Made by a program: the position numbers and the translations under genes
The notes under the pieces: model-generated
Seen by the model: only the letters and a program-made list of their open reading frames with translations
What the model was told of the DNA's origin: nothing
Database searches by the model: none
Shown here: positions 20,601 through 30,306 of the stretch, in pieces
Layout: the number at the start of each line of letters is the position of its first letter
Numbering within the stretch: position 1 is the first letter of the stretch
Assembly: GCF_037975245.1 (NCBI RefSeq)
Contig: NC_092580.1
Span: 20,508,501 to 20,572,500, forward strand
Reading direction: 5' to 3'
Length of the DNA: 64,000 nucleotides
DNA from: Apostichopus japonicus
Taxonomy: Eukaryota; Echinodermata; Holothuroidea; Aspidochirotida; Stichopodidae

Positions 20601-23040
20601 CTCTGAAGGGTGTATTTATATAAAATACTCACCACATAAGAGAAAGTCTGTTCCGATAGAGCGGGAAGAAACTGGTTATTTGAAAACTGAACGACGACTT
20701 TACCCGAAAGAATTTGCAAAATACTTCTGGTGGTGCAGTATACCCTAAAGTTACAGTGAGGATAAAAAATGTAGATATTAAGCACATTATTCTATCCATC
20801 ACAATCGTTGTAATGAAAGGACCCAATTGTTTATAGTATGGCTGGTAATGATATCAACATAACATAAAAGTAATGAATACTTATATCGATTTGGTGAGTA
20901 AAGTGCACTGTTTGATTGTCTTTTTCCAAAGATCTGCTTTGAAACATATCAGCTTACATGCATCATCATCTATCGTGAACATTTGGCTAAGAGGAGCCAA
21001 TTGGGACAATAGCTCTTCTCAAGGGTGTTTATGTAAGTCTAATAAAAACGGAGTCCTGGAAAGAAATTTGCCATATACTCTGTGGCATAGTAAGCTTCCA
21101 ACAGTGAGAAAGTGAGCTGGGGTAGAGTAAGAAAGCCAAAATCATTTAGGGCCGTTTCCCAAAATATTTACTCGTGTGGATGCACTCTGAACAATGTAAG
21201 CATTAGTTTCTGGTTTAAACTGTATATTGTGAGCAAATTGAGCAAAAATGAGCTGACATAGAAACTTACAATTGTGGTGAATTATATTCACTGTCTGTGC
21301 ATGAAATACCGGCCACTGATACTGTCGTGATATCAGAAGGAACGAAACCAAGATTATATCCATTAATGGCAATGCGAGTCCCACCAGACACATGTCCTGA
21401 AGTTGGGAAGAACTAAAACAGAGAAAGAATGATACCTCTATTGACATGGTCCGTTACCATTTTTTATTATGCGGTTTGACACATGATTGGTAGGAATTTT
21501 GCAACGATTAAAATAAAATAAAAACCTGACGCAGACAATGAACTTAATCCAGAGGAGCATGTTTACTAAAAAGTACAACTCTGATACTAAAAATGCATCG
21601 AAAGACATGTGGTTGCTGTATAATTTCATTATATCAATATTAACCTACTTCGAATAGCTGGAGTAGAGGTGATGATCATGAACATAAAGAGGTGTGGAAG
21701 CAAAGACGACGATCACCTTATTTAGTCCAATCAACCCTTTTTAAAACTTTCAAAGTAATGCAAAGTTAAAAATAAAGTTGAATGTGAACCTTACACTGGT
21801 TATTGTTGGGTTAGGACAGGTATTCCCCTGTTCGAGTAATTCGTTAGTTGGACAGGTGTTGGCGTCCATCGGTGATAAACAGTCGTTCAGGGGAGGACAC
21901 CAACTACATCCATAACTCTGGTCGACAATCAAGCACATCCCGCAAGTTGGTTTGCTCTCACCATCTAGTATCGTAACAGCCATTCTGTTACATTTATAAA
22001 TAGTTACTGAAATAAGAAGATTTTGTTAGGTAGAACGAAACATTTACAATAAAGTGTGCTCAGTTAATATGACGAAAGAAATGAAGAGCGTTTGGAACAA
22101 AAGGTGAACTGTAATCCATATCACTTGAATAAATCGAATAAGGGCAACAGGGTGATCATATGGCTCCGGAAATGAGGAAAGCAATTGAGAAGCAAATTCA
22201 TTCTATACGCTTTACATTTGTTCACATCCATTTATACAATAGCTTATTTTATTATTTGCACTATAACATACCAATACACTGAATTTAATAATAAACCGTA
22301 TGGTGGGCCTAACTCTTCTGTAGCTGTATAGGGGAATCCGAAAAGAATTGAACGATTCTGACATGAATCGTACGAGGATTTACCTGTCAGGTTGCCTTCC
22401 ATGTCTATGGGAAAGTTTCCCCAGAAAAAGATTCAACTGTTGATGAATAGTTGTACTGCAAAGAAAACAAAGGTACAGTACTTCAGAACGTCACACAATA
22501 TAGAGCCTGGGGTACAAAAACCAAACGACTTGATCCAATCTCAACCCCAGTCCCATATCATTGGGTTATTATTGTATAATCATGATCATATATCAAGTGT
22601 CACAAGTCCCCAAGAAAGAGAATAAAACCTTCACAGGTGGTTATTATATCTCTCCTATGTCAGTTCGTGAAAGTACAAGAAAAACTATGCATAATATCTT
22701 GCGCTGGTTCTTTAGAACGCATTTTTTAAGTGGTAACAACACATTAAGGATTCAAAGCCTTTGTTTTGGTCTCTAAGTACTTTACTTATTCAGAGCATTG
22801 CGTTAGAAAGCTGAATAACAGCGAGTTGAACTTATTGTGAACTTACCAAGTTAGTCTCACATCTGATTTGGTCATCTACAATACTTGCTGGTATTATGTG
22901 TGTTTGTAGTCCTGTGTACTGAATTTGACAGCTGAATTGGAACGACTGCAAATGTTGAAAATAGGCTCAGAGGATTATAGCATGACTGATTGTATTTAAG
23001 GTGAAGCAACACTTATATTCCTGACTTACAACTGTGACAG

Positions 23041-23111
<71 letters not shown>

Positions 23112-26100
23112 GAGTTGGCAAATCCAGAATAGTGCAAAAACGTCCAGCCTCCGCCGGGATTCGAACCCAGTCCTCCTGCTTTATTTGCGGACACCCTAAC
23201 CACTAGGCTATGGATGCTGATTGTACGTCCAGAGGTTCGAAACAGGTAAGGAAGGTCTTAATACCACTGCAGTCGTAAATGTGTATAACAGCGCAGTACT
23301 GCATTGAACAGAAATGATAGTTAGCTTGGAATACAATATGTCGTACAATTCTCTGCTAAAGATATGGATACACCATAGCATATGTAGTTATACCACATAC
23401 GCCAAACACCAGACTATATCTGATTTCAACAAATTCGGAAGATGGTTAATTATTATTAGAACTTACATCATTTGGTAAATTAATTCCTTCAAACTGTAAT
23501 TCTTGACTTTGACCGGCAGGAATCAACACTTCCTCAGTTGTACGAATCAGTGGACAGCTCTGAAGAAATATGACATGTCACAGTATGTTACGACGGATAT
23601 TTCTTTACGCTCTTGGACAAGGTTTGTCTGTTGGGGAAGGGGACTCACATATAATGGTTAGAGAGCCTAACCTTTCAATCCTAGAAGGGTTTCCAGTCAG
23701 CAAAGACAAGGCAGCTTGTCTTTGCAGAATTTGATCCTGTTATGATCGAGACGTCAGATCTTCTAACTTTCATATTTTCCTCAACAGGCTTTTCACATGA
23801 TGCAGTTTGTTCACAGTCTTTCACTTTTTGATAACCGATACTTGTTACTTTTAGTACTATTAAAGGGTTGTGGATTTCATTCTTCTGTTTTTTTGTTTAC
23901 CGAATGTGAGGGGCAGACCTAAACATCTAATATGTCAGTCTTGTTCTTCTAAAGGTGAAGGAAATTACACAATTTACTTCGAGTGGAAGCTATACATACA
24001 GGTAAGAAAGTGTAAGAAGAATAGCTTACAGTTGTAGTGGTAATACAATCACTTATGGAACAGTTCTTTTTTTCATCAATGCACTGGTTGCTATGGAGAC
24101 ACCACTTGCAGCCATATTTGTTTCCAGCACATTCAGAACAGAACGAAATAATGGCACAATCATAAAACTCAAATGGAACGGAGGCAATTGTATGGGTTTG
24201 TTCATTCTCTTCATAAAGCAGCTGCAATTCCACAGTTAGAAATCCTGAAAAGAATTTAACAACTTTTAAAAGAGTTTTCATCATCAATCATCAATCATAA
24301 ACAGTATATGTGTTAGATCACAGGTTTATCCTCGATTTCTTATTTTTCATTGAATACAAGTAGTATTCATAACATAGTAGTAACCTTATTGTAAATAATA
24401 TAAATCGATTGGAATCTGGCTCTTATCCTCTTCTATCATATGTTTGCAGTTAAGGGTGAGCCCATGCAAAAACCTGTCCAGGGATGTTGGTTCCTGAATT
24501 TATCTGATTCGGTAATAGTAATTGAAAATTATACTAGCAAACATCAAAAGGTGTGTTTCTATAATTAGATGAATTTTACTCTAAATGCAAAGCAGCAGTA
24601 TTAAAAATAGCTCCATACAGGTTTCAATACGTATTGTCCAATGTCCCTTATGTTTGAAATATAAACATGATTTGGCAAAATAAAATGGTCTTTGGAACAC
24701 TTTGGAAGCTGACTGGCGATCGGGCTATAACCTCACCAGTGTTTTTAACCGTAATATTTACGGGTGTATTACAAGTAATCGTTGATATGTCCGCCATGAT
24801 TATCACTAGTTTTGACCTGTGCAGAGTCTCACCCTCCAGAAATTTACAAGTCAGGCTTCCGCTGGAGATGGGTGGCAGATTTGAGACAACGACTGTTAAC
24901 TGCAAAGTGTGCAAAAGAGAAAAATATTGTTTTACAAATGAGCTGGTATAAGCAGTTTCTTGGTCTAATACATGGATTGATGTCTTTTCATACTGCTGAT
25001 GTTTTCAATAAAGTTCATTGGAACATAAGGTCGTTGTTGAACATTCCATTTAAATAGATTACAAGAGCTTTTACATATTTATAACAGAGGTCTACATTCA
25101 ATCTTATATAGCTTTCCCTACAGTCTATATTACCCTTCAAATAGAGGAAATTGTCAATTTGGACTTAGAAAGTAGAACAGTTTCTCTTATCGCTCATCAA
25201 ACTCATTATCTTACATTAGTGGTGGTTCTGGAAGGAGCAAACTTTGGAGTAACTCCAGTTATCTCCAGACAGTCATCCTCACTGGAAAGCCATCTGAGGG
25301 AAGTTCCATTCTGTGAGCCTTGACATTGTGAATCTATTCTTCTGGTACATCTGTTGAGGCAAACGGAAACAGATACATGATAATACTACCTTCTCAACGA
25401 AATTGCTCAGGTTTTACTTTACTATCTAAACTAAATCTCATACGTTTCCCTGATGGTTGATACATTCTCTTAACTGCTTTATAAACTACAATGAAAGTCA
25501 GCATTTATGTTGCATATTATTCAAGAATTTGTTTGAAACTCCTTTCAACATTTTTCGTTTGCATTAAATTGGCAGTAAAACCAAACGTTTGCTCTTGATC
25601 GTCATTCCAAAGAACGACCGTTTCATATGAATTCAGAAGCTCTCCACCTACTTTAATGTTCATTTATAATAACACTACAAAACTTATAGGATGTATACTA
25701 TTCCATCGCCCATGCAAACATCTTTGTCAACTTTCTGTTTCATGTAATAATAAATCCTGCAATAATAGATCCTGCAATGACCAATTTTCGTCGTAAATCG
25801 AATACGAAGTAGATTCGTGAAAACAATGATCTGCACTATAATAAAATTTAAGAGCATAGTGTTATGAAGTATCCAAATTCATCGTCTACAATGGTATTGT
25901 CATGTACATAACGTACTCTGTTTGCAAGCTGCACCATCCACAGTATGGGTCCCCCGCCATGTGACACTCTTCACACGTTGTAAACTTGTGGCATTCTTCC
26001 ACTGGAACTTTTGTTATCTGAAAGTGCGACAAATCATGAACCAAGTTTCATTCTTGTTAACAGATCAGTTTTAATTAGAACTGTTACTGTAATAAAACTG

Positions 26101-29100
26101 TTTATTAGAATGATACATTCGGTACTTCCAATCATTCCAACACCCCCCCCCCACCCCCGCAAACCCCTCGGCCGCACCACTCCCACCAAAACTTTTCTAA
26201 ATGGGCTACCATTATTTTGCTCCATTTTTTCCACTGCAACTATTGTTATATGAAAACGTGTAAAAAATGACTTACGTTAGTGTTATTGATCAAAGTAAGA
26301 TCAGAATTTGTCGGTAAGGAATAATATATTTAAGTTATCACCATTCAGAATCATCGTGCAAATAAAGTGGCCAACATTCTATTGAACAATGGCTCATGGA
26401 ATATTCTCCCAATAATCTGCTATTAGATAATAAGTACAACTTCCTCTGGCAATATTTTGTTTTCAATTTCAAATAAATATAATGTAATATAAATATAAAT
26501 ATATCATGAGAAGTGTTTGCACCGCCAGCTTTCAATTCAAAAGTGGGTCCCTGAATTGGTACAGGAGAAAGGTAACAATGGACATTTAGTGATCTGATTT
26601 CATAAAACCTATACTGTGAATTATAGAGTATGAAGACTTAGTATGTGAGATTTGCTCAATGATTTCACAGTCAATGATAAAAGGTTACCAGTTCATTCTA
26701 GACACGGTAGAACGAGAGTGCTAAGGTTGTAGGGAGGCAGGTAAGCGAGTAGTGACGTAAATTTACAATTAACAGAATTACTTTGGGAAAATCCGAGTGG
26801 TAATTTAAGAAACTGGTAACAATATTGGATGAGTATCCAGTTACTAGGTAACTCAGTGCAAAACAAAACGCAAGAATCAGTTCTCTCTACAAGCTTTTCT
26901 TGTAAAGTTTGGAAACATATGAGAAAGACAAAACAGAGGCAACATCTAACCTGATCCTCAGAGGTGATGAAGATGAATTCTCCATCTTCTGAAAGGAGTA
27001 AGCCGTTCCTGATGACTGGTGTCTCATGGAGATCAAGAATCTCGTAGAGCTCTGCTGATGAACCGTCCAATCGCAACTGAGGAGAGAACAATCCTTTATA
27101 CCGTTACCGAAGGTTTTGATAATTCATGAGAATCCATAAAATTAATGATTGTATCATGAAAGGATTACAGAAGACCCTGAACACTTCTCACATTAATGTT
27201 AATAATAACATTATGTAGAATATAAAAAAATCTGAATCTCACAATGAACAAACCGTGGGATATTCAATGTCACATGTGTGCATTTGATCTGGATCAAAGG
27301 GAATGCCAATTGTATCATTGGTATAAAACATATTACGGAGATACAGTGTCTGTAGCATTTGCTGGTACATGATGTTGAGCACGATCATTATATGGTCGTG
27401 AAATGTTTGGGGAAATACCCATACTGGGCATCATCAAAATTCCCTAAATTGCTCCTTCAAAATTATTCTCATTTATCGTACTCGTGACAACTGTATGAGT
27501 TGTTTTACAATGTTGGGAAAGTTACCTTTTCAAAATTGCCACTATATCCACCAGTGAAGAGAATTGGTGTCTCAAAATGCTGAACTGCGGCAACAGCAGT
27601 GATGTAGTTGGTGCTTTCATATACTGGTCTGGCTGATATAATGATGGCTCTGTTGTCACCTCCGAGAGGACTCTGTGTTTCTGGTGTATGGCAATAATCT
27701 GCCGGTGAACTCTGACTGATGCGGTTGAACTACAAAGGAAATAAACCAATAGAATAATCAATTTATATACACAAGTTAATGCCTTGATATATTCTCTAAA
27801 GTTGAGATTAACAATTATAAAGCTCCATCCCATGTAAATTGTCAATACTGCAGGAATCCTGTCTTATTTGATGTGACCATGGATGTTAATGAGAACTCAG
27901 TAAATAAACAGAATAGATAGGCAATTGAAAAATGAAGTGGTCAAATAACAACGAGGAATGTCTTGCGTTCTAGATAAATTTACTTATAAGTATTTAGCTT
28001 TGCTTGACCATGCTTCTACTTCGAGTTCTGATTATCATGGGTTTTTTTTTATCAGAAACCAGAAAGCCAGTTAGCCTTTTGATTCCTTGCCATTCAATTT
28101 TCTCAAATTCAAAATATCTATCTGACTATTGTAGAGCAAGTGAGTTAAATTTTTATAAGAATTAAGTGAGAATCAGTAAAGATATGTCGCAATCCCTTGT
28201 GGGTATGAACCATGTCATTCACTTATAAGGATTTTACAGTATAGAATTTGAAAGCAAAGTGTTTCAAAATCCAGAAAGAACTGTCTTCCTATCTGAAAGA
28301 TAGACTACAATTTTGATCCAGCAACTCCCTATAATAATTGGTGTTATATTGTTTATACACTTAGGAATATTTTTGAGAAAATGGCAAATTTTCCGCCATT
28401 TCAGATAACCTTTTGACCCCATGAGGAGTGGAGCGGGGAGCAGGGGTGGGAGGGGGGTTGCCCATTTGAAATAACCTGTTGACCCCTTGAAGCTCAGAGG
28501 GAGAAACCCCTATAGGAGGTTTACTTCCCCTTTTTAAGCAAGAGTATGAACTCTGAAGCAGAATCTAATACCTCTTGCCAGTTATGGTTTTTTGTTAAAA
28601 CCTAGAGCCCCTTCGAAGAACTAAACTGAACTGATTTTGACCAAATTGCGTTCACCAAAAGAAAGTCGTAGCATCGGAGAATTCACAGATTAATCGTAGC
28701 TTCTATTTTGGAGTTATCATTTGTAAAGGGTTTTCAGACTTTGATCCATGTTGACCTCATGTGACCTCTACCATTTCAATAGGATGATTGCACTTATCAA
28801 GCTAGATGTACATACAAAGTATGAAATAAAAGAAAGATGTACTTCTTGTGTTATCATGTTTACAAATTTTCAGACATTCACTGTTGACCACATATGACCT
28901 TTGACCTCCACCAATTCCTAAAGGGCTCTTGTACTCAACAAGCTAAATCTACATACCATGTATTAAGATGAATATATATGTACTTTTTGAGTTATCATGT
29001 TCACAAAGTTTTCAGCCTTTGACCTCAGATCTGTTGATCCCATTAAACTTCACAGAAAACAATAGGGTTCTTGTACTCAATAAGTAGGATGCATATACCA

Positions 29101-30261
29101 AGTATGAAGGTAATCCACCATTAACTTTTGAGTTTCCATATTTCTACTTACCAGGAACGGATTGTTTGAACATGCTCTGGATCCAACCCAACTGATTTCT
29201 GTATTATCTGTTCCCTGTTGAGCACAGTCTAATCGTCTGTCATAGAATGCTTGATTGATTTCATCTACAGAGAATATACAGATAGCTGATTCAGATGAAG
29301 GAGTGGGACTGGTGGGTGATTCTGACTTTGAAAATGATGCCACCAGTACATCTTTTACTTCATCTCGGTCTAGAGAAAGAGAGGCAAGGTGCGCAGACTG
29401 GATCAAGTTGTAATCATCATCCTCGGTCATTCCACCACAGACGAGAGGAAGTTCAATATAGGAAATAAGGTCTGGATCACCATGACAAAGACGAACTAAT
29501 TTAGAAGTATATCTACTTATGGTGCTGTAATCTCTGGGTTGCGATGCAGCAAAGTAGCTAAATTGACCGCTAGTGAATCCATAAATATAACTGATGTTGA
29601 ATGGCTGATCTGCTGGAGAACCACCCAGGACAGATGGCGGTAGTGTTATTTCAGCATCTTCAGAGGTGACTTTAAATAATTGATCATCTGGTGGAGAGCG
29701 TGATATTAATCTTGTTGATACCGTTGGTGCATCTTTTAACCAGTCACCATACGATGATGCAACATAAAGGACCCTATCCGTGGCTCCATTAGCAATAAAG
29801 GCAACAACCAAACCAGATGGTGTATTGGGTACGACCTCTCGTATTGAATCACCATATGTAACATTAAGACTCGCAGGATCTCTGATGCGACAGGTTCCTT
29901 GATAAATACTGCCACATGTGATCAGACTATTTTGATGAACTACAATAACTTTATTGTAATTATCTGTAGTGGTCTTTGTTTCCGCACAACTAAATCGAGG
30001 GGGTCTACACTGTGAATTGTCATCAACAGGACCTGTTTGTTCAGATTGTATTAAATCTAAATCACTGTTAAATTTATAAATATAATTTAGTCCTCCGATA
30101 AACAAACTACCATCACTCGGATCCAGGAATTGGTTTTGGAAAACAGAGTTGGAATTAGGAATTTGGAAAGTAGTATAATTCTGACTTTTAACCACCTGAA
30201 CATTTGACGAAAGCAGTGACAGTATACAGATATCCAGAAGCACTGAATGTAACTTAAGCAT
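16995..30261 (-). CDS. Plexin-like receptor, copy R (19 exons; lacks cytoplasmic RasGAP)
   Basis: This is the gene-level span, with exons listed separately. Plexins are single-pass semaphorin receptors of the plasma membrane. Joined exons give about 1433 residues from the signal-peptide Met: Sema (about residues 25-480), PSI1, IPT1, PSI2, IPT2, PSI3, IPT3-6, one membrane helix near 1231-1258 and a 175-residue tail. Three PSI domains and six IPT units identify a plexin rather than a MET-family receptor, which has one PSI. Family marks include GSIYQGTCRIR, YIYGFTSGQFSYF, TSKLVRLCHGDP and DPYCGWC. Plexins are usually about 1900 residues with a roughly 600-residue RasGAP region, and none is visible here. 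All splice phases agree except at exon 10, which is one base short, so the gene may be a pseudogene or may carry an assembly error. It is tandem to copy L in the same orientation. Confidence 0.9.
18013..18153 (-). CDS. Plexin R exon 18: IPT6
   Basis: This 141-nt exon (47 codons, phase 0/0) has an acceptor ending in ATGACAG and donor GTATAT. It encodes GDNLTLASNSEDVSVIIGG, then a C-V and LICQPP motif. This matches the G-x-NL, DV-V-IG and C-x-PP pattern of the membrane-proximal plexin IPT. Confidence 0.9.
18441..18719 (-). CDS. Plexin R exon 17: IPT5 end and IPT6 start
   Basis: This 279-nt exon (93 codons, phase 0/0) has acceptor GTCTTTCAG and donor GTAAAG. It begins DCSNCSDSTMKLICKSPN, includes INFGMFFPGSLETAFEFVED and ends GQYNITIE, the lead-in to the last IPT unit. 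Confidence 0.9.
18981..19074 (-). CDS. Plexin R exon 16: IPT5
   Basis: This 94-nt exon (phase 2/0) has acceptor GTTAACAG and donor GTACGT. It encodes SGGLDLPILGESFDII and ARLEVRIGSDTVSG, the second and third strands of IPT5. Confidence 0.88.
19618..19782 (-). CDS. Plexin R exon 15: IPT4 end and IPT5 start
   Basis: This 165-nt exon (phase 2/2) has acceptor CATTTTACAG and donor GTTAGT. It encodes EIICRTGSANVTDNLLLSVN, then FAYLGDPIVDSFDRLSAIAR, closing IPT4 and opening IPT5. NxT/S sites are frequent, as expected of an extracellular segment. Confidence 0.89.
20091..20251 (-). CDS. Plexin R exon 14: IPT4 start
   Basis: This 161-nt exon (phase 0/2) has donor GTGAGT. It encodes RPRVLSVYPTRGPRSGGTRL, then VIRGTKLDSG and CVPGDGYSC, a typical IPT opening with the GP-SGGT loop. 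Confidence 0.92.
20633..20744 (-). CDS. Plexin R exon 13: IPT3 end
   Basis: This 112-nt exon (phase 2/0) has acceptor AACTTTAG and donor GTGAGT. It encodes VYCTTRSILQILSGKVVVQF and ends with EQTFSYV, the usual F-x-Y closing strand of an IPT domain. Confidence 0.88.
21270..21412 (-). CDS. Plexin R exon 12: IPT3 start
   Basis: This 143-nt exon (phase 0/2) has acceptor CTGTTTTAG and donor GTAAGT. It encodes FFPTSGHVSGGTRIAINGYN followed by LGFVPSD and a cysteine strand, the classic P-x-x-G-GGT-x-I-x-G start of an IPT domain. Confidence 0.92.
21795..22006 (-). CDS. Plexin R exon 11: PSI3
   Basis: This 212-nt exon (phase 1/0) has acceptor CTTATTTCAG and donor GTAAGG. It opens with VTIYKCNRMA, like the HLYKC block of vertebrate plexins, followed by the third PSI: CGMCLIVDQSYGCSWC, LNDC and NTCPNPTITS. 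Confidence 0.92.
22384..22455 (-). CDS. Plexin R exon 10: IPT2 end, one-base frameshift
   Basis: The acceptor is strong (TTCTTTGCAG) and the donor is GTAAAT. The exon opens in the expected phase with YNYSSTVES, matching the YNVSVSV block of plexins. As given, the frame then reads SGETFP and a TAG. In the other frame the sequence is FWGNFPIDMEGNLT, which matches the plexin GNFxID block and joins exon 11. The exon is 72 nt, while 73 nt are needed for the phases of exons 9 and 11. The break falls in an A5 run (T5 on the coding strand) at 22425-22429. It could be a sequencing or assembly error, or a real inactivating deletion. Confidence 0.85.
22847..22945 (-). CDS. Plexin R exon 9: IPT2
   Basis: This 99-nt exon (33 codons, phase 0/0) has acceptor CATTTGCAG and donor GTAAGT. 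It encodes FQFSCQIQYTG, IIPASIVDDQIRCET, the central strands and cysteine pair of IPT2. Confidence 0.86.
23044..23216 (-). repeat. tRNA-derived SINE with (TA)n tail in plexin R intron 8
   Basis: Read on the minus strand, a tRNA-like head has A box TAGCCTAGTGG and B box GGTTCGAATCC. A short unique body of about 35 bp follows, then a (TA)n tail of about 66 bp at 23044-23109. Head, body and simple tail fit a short tRNA-type SINE. No flanking direct repeat was obvious. It could also be a tRNA pseudogene beside a microsatellite. Confidence 0.55.
23467..23559 (-). CDS. Plexin R exon 8: start of IPT2
   Basis: This 93-nt exon (31 codons, phase 0/0) has acceptor ATTTCTTCAG and donor GTAAGT. It encodes SCPLIRTTEEVLIPAGQSQE and LQFEGINLPND, the opening strands of the second IPT domain. 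Confidence 0.86.
24030..24244 (-). CDS. Plexin R exon 7: IPT1 end and PSI2
   Basis: This 215-nt exon (phase 1/0) has acceptor TTCTTTTCAG and donor GTAAGC. It encodes VELQLLYEENE, VPFEFYDC and the PSI2 block CSECAGNKYGCKWCLHSNQC. Copy L exon 7 is homologous but about 40% different in protein. Confidence 0.9.
24737..24899 (-). CDS. Plexin R exon 6: IPT1
   Basis: This 163-nt exon (phase 0/1) has acceptor CACTTTGCAG. The donor GTGAGG was chosen because its phase 1 matches exon 7. It encodes LTVVVSNLPPISSGSLTCKF and ISTITCNTP, a standard IPT pattern. It is 9 nt longer than copy L exon 6 and only about 45% identical to it in protein. Confidence 0.85.
25215..25350 (-). CDS. Plexin R exon 5: PSI1 end and start of IPT1
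   Basis: This 136-nt exon (phase 2/0) encodes ECTRRIDSQC, which supplies the remaining PSI cysteines, then GTSLRWLSSEDDCLEITGVT and the first IPT strand. The donor is GTAAGA. Copy L exon 5 has the same length. Confidence 0.9.
25917..26017 (-). CDS. Plexin R exon 4: PSI1, first part
   Basis: This 101-nt exon (phase 0/2) has acceptor ACTTTCAG and donor GTACGT. It encodes ITKVPVEECHKFTTCEECH followed by DPYCGWCSLQ, the diagnostic cysteine pattern of the first plexin PSI domain. Copy L exon 4 has the same length and phases. Confidence 0.92.
26951..27076 (-). CDS. Plexin R exon 3: end of Sema
   Basis: This 126-nt exon (42 codons, phase 0/0) has acceptor CTCTCCTCAG and donor GTTAGA. It encodes LRLDGSSAELYEILDLHETP through LLLSEDGEFIFITSEDQ, the last Sema blade seen in plexins just before PSI1. 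It corresponds to copy L exon 3. Confidence 0.9.
27526..27729 (-). CDS. Plexin R exon 2: Sema continued
   Basis: This 204-nt exon (68 codons, phase 0/0) has acceptor TTTGTAG and donor GTAAC. It encodes FNRISQSSPADYCH, the plexin TP-LGG segment (TQSPLGGDNRAI) and an ETPILFTGGYSGN strand typical of the late Sema blades. It matches copy L exon 2 in length and almost completely in sequence. Confidence 0.92.
28710..29145. repeat. Intron 1 repeat array of plexin R
   Basis: This is the counterpart of the array at 11500-12050, about 90% similar with several deletions. Its edge abuts the splice donor of exon 1 (29146-29151), so the array forms the start of the intron on the coding strand. Confidence 0.55.
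29152..30261 (-). CDS. Plexin R exon 1: signal peptide and most of Sema
   Basis: The start is taken as the Met at 30261, because it begins a good signal peptide (MLKLHSVLLDICILSLLSSN, then VQVVKS) conserved in copy L. An in-frame Met at 30306 would add 15 residues without a hydrophobic start. The exon carries 370 residues with plexin Sema marks GGLNYIYKF, GSIYQGTCRIR, YIYGFTSGQFSYF, TSKLVRLCHGDP, YIELPLVCGG and AICIFSVDEINQAFYDRRLDC-like spacing. It ends in phase 0 after NNPFL at a consensus GTAAGT donor. It is about 90% identical to exon 1 of copy L. Confidence 0.93.
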
Positions 30262-30306
30262 CTGTCTGGTAACAACGTCATCTATTTTTGTTGGAACGGT
30301 GAACAT

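Noticed and set aside
24732-24736. Donor GTTATA for plexin R exon 6
   Set aside because: It gives phase 0, which does not fit exon 7; GTGAGG five bases earlier fits and agrees with copy L.
16995-30261. MET/RON-type receptor instead of plexin
   Set aside because: There are three PSI domains and six IPT units in plexin order, with plexin-specific GNFxID and KC blocks, and no kinase domain.
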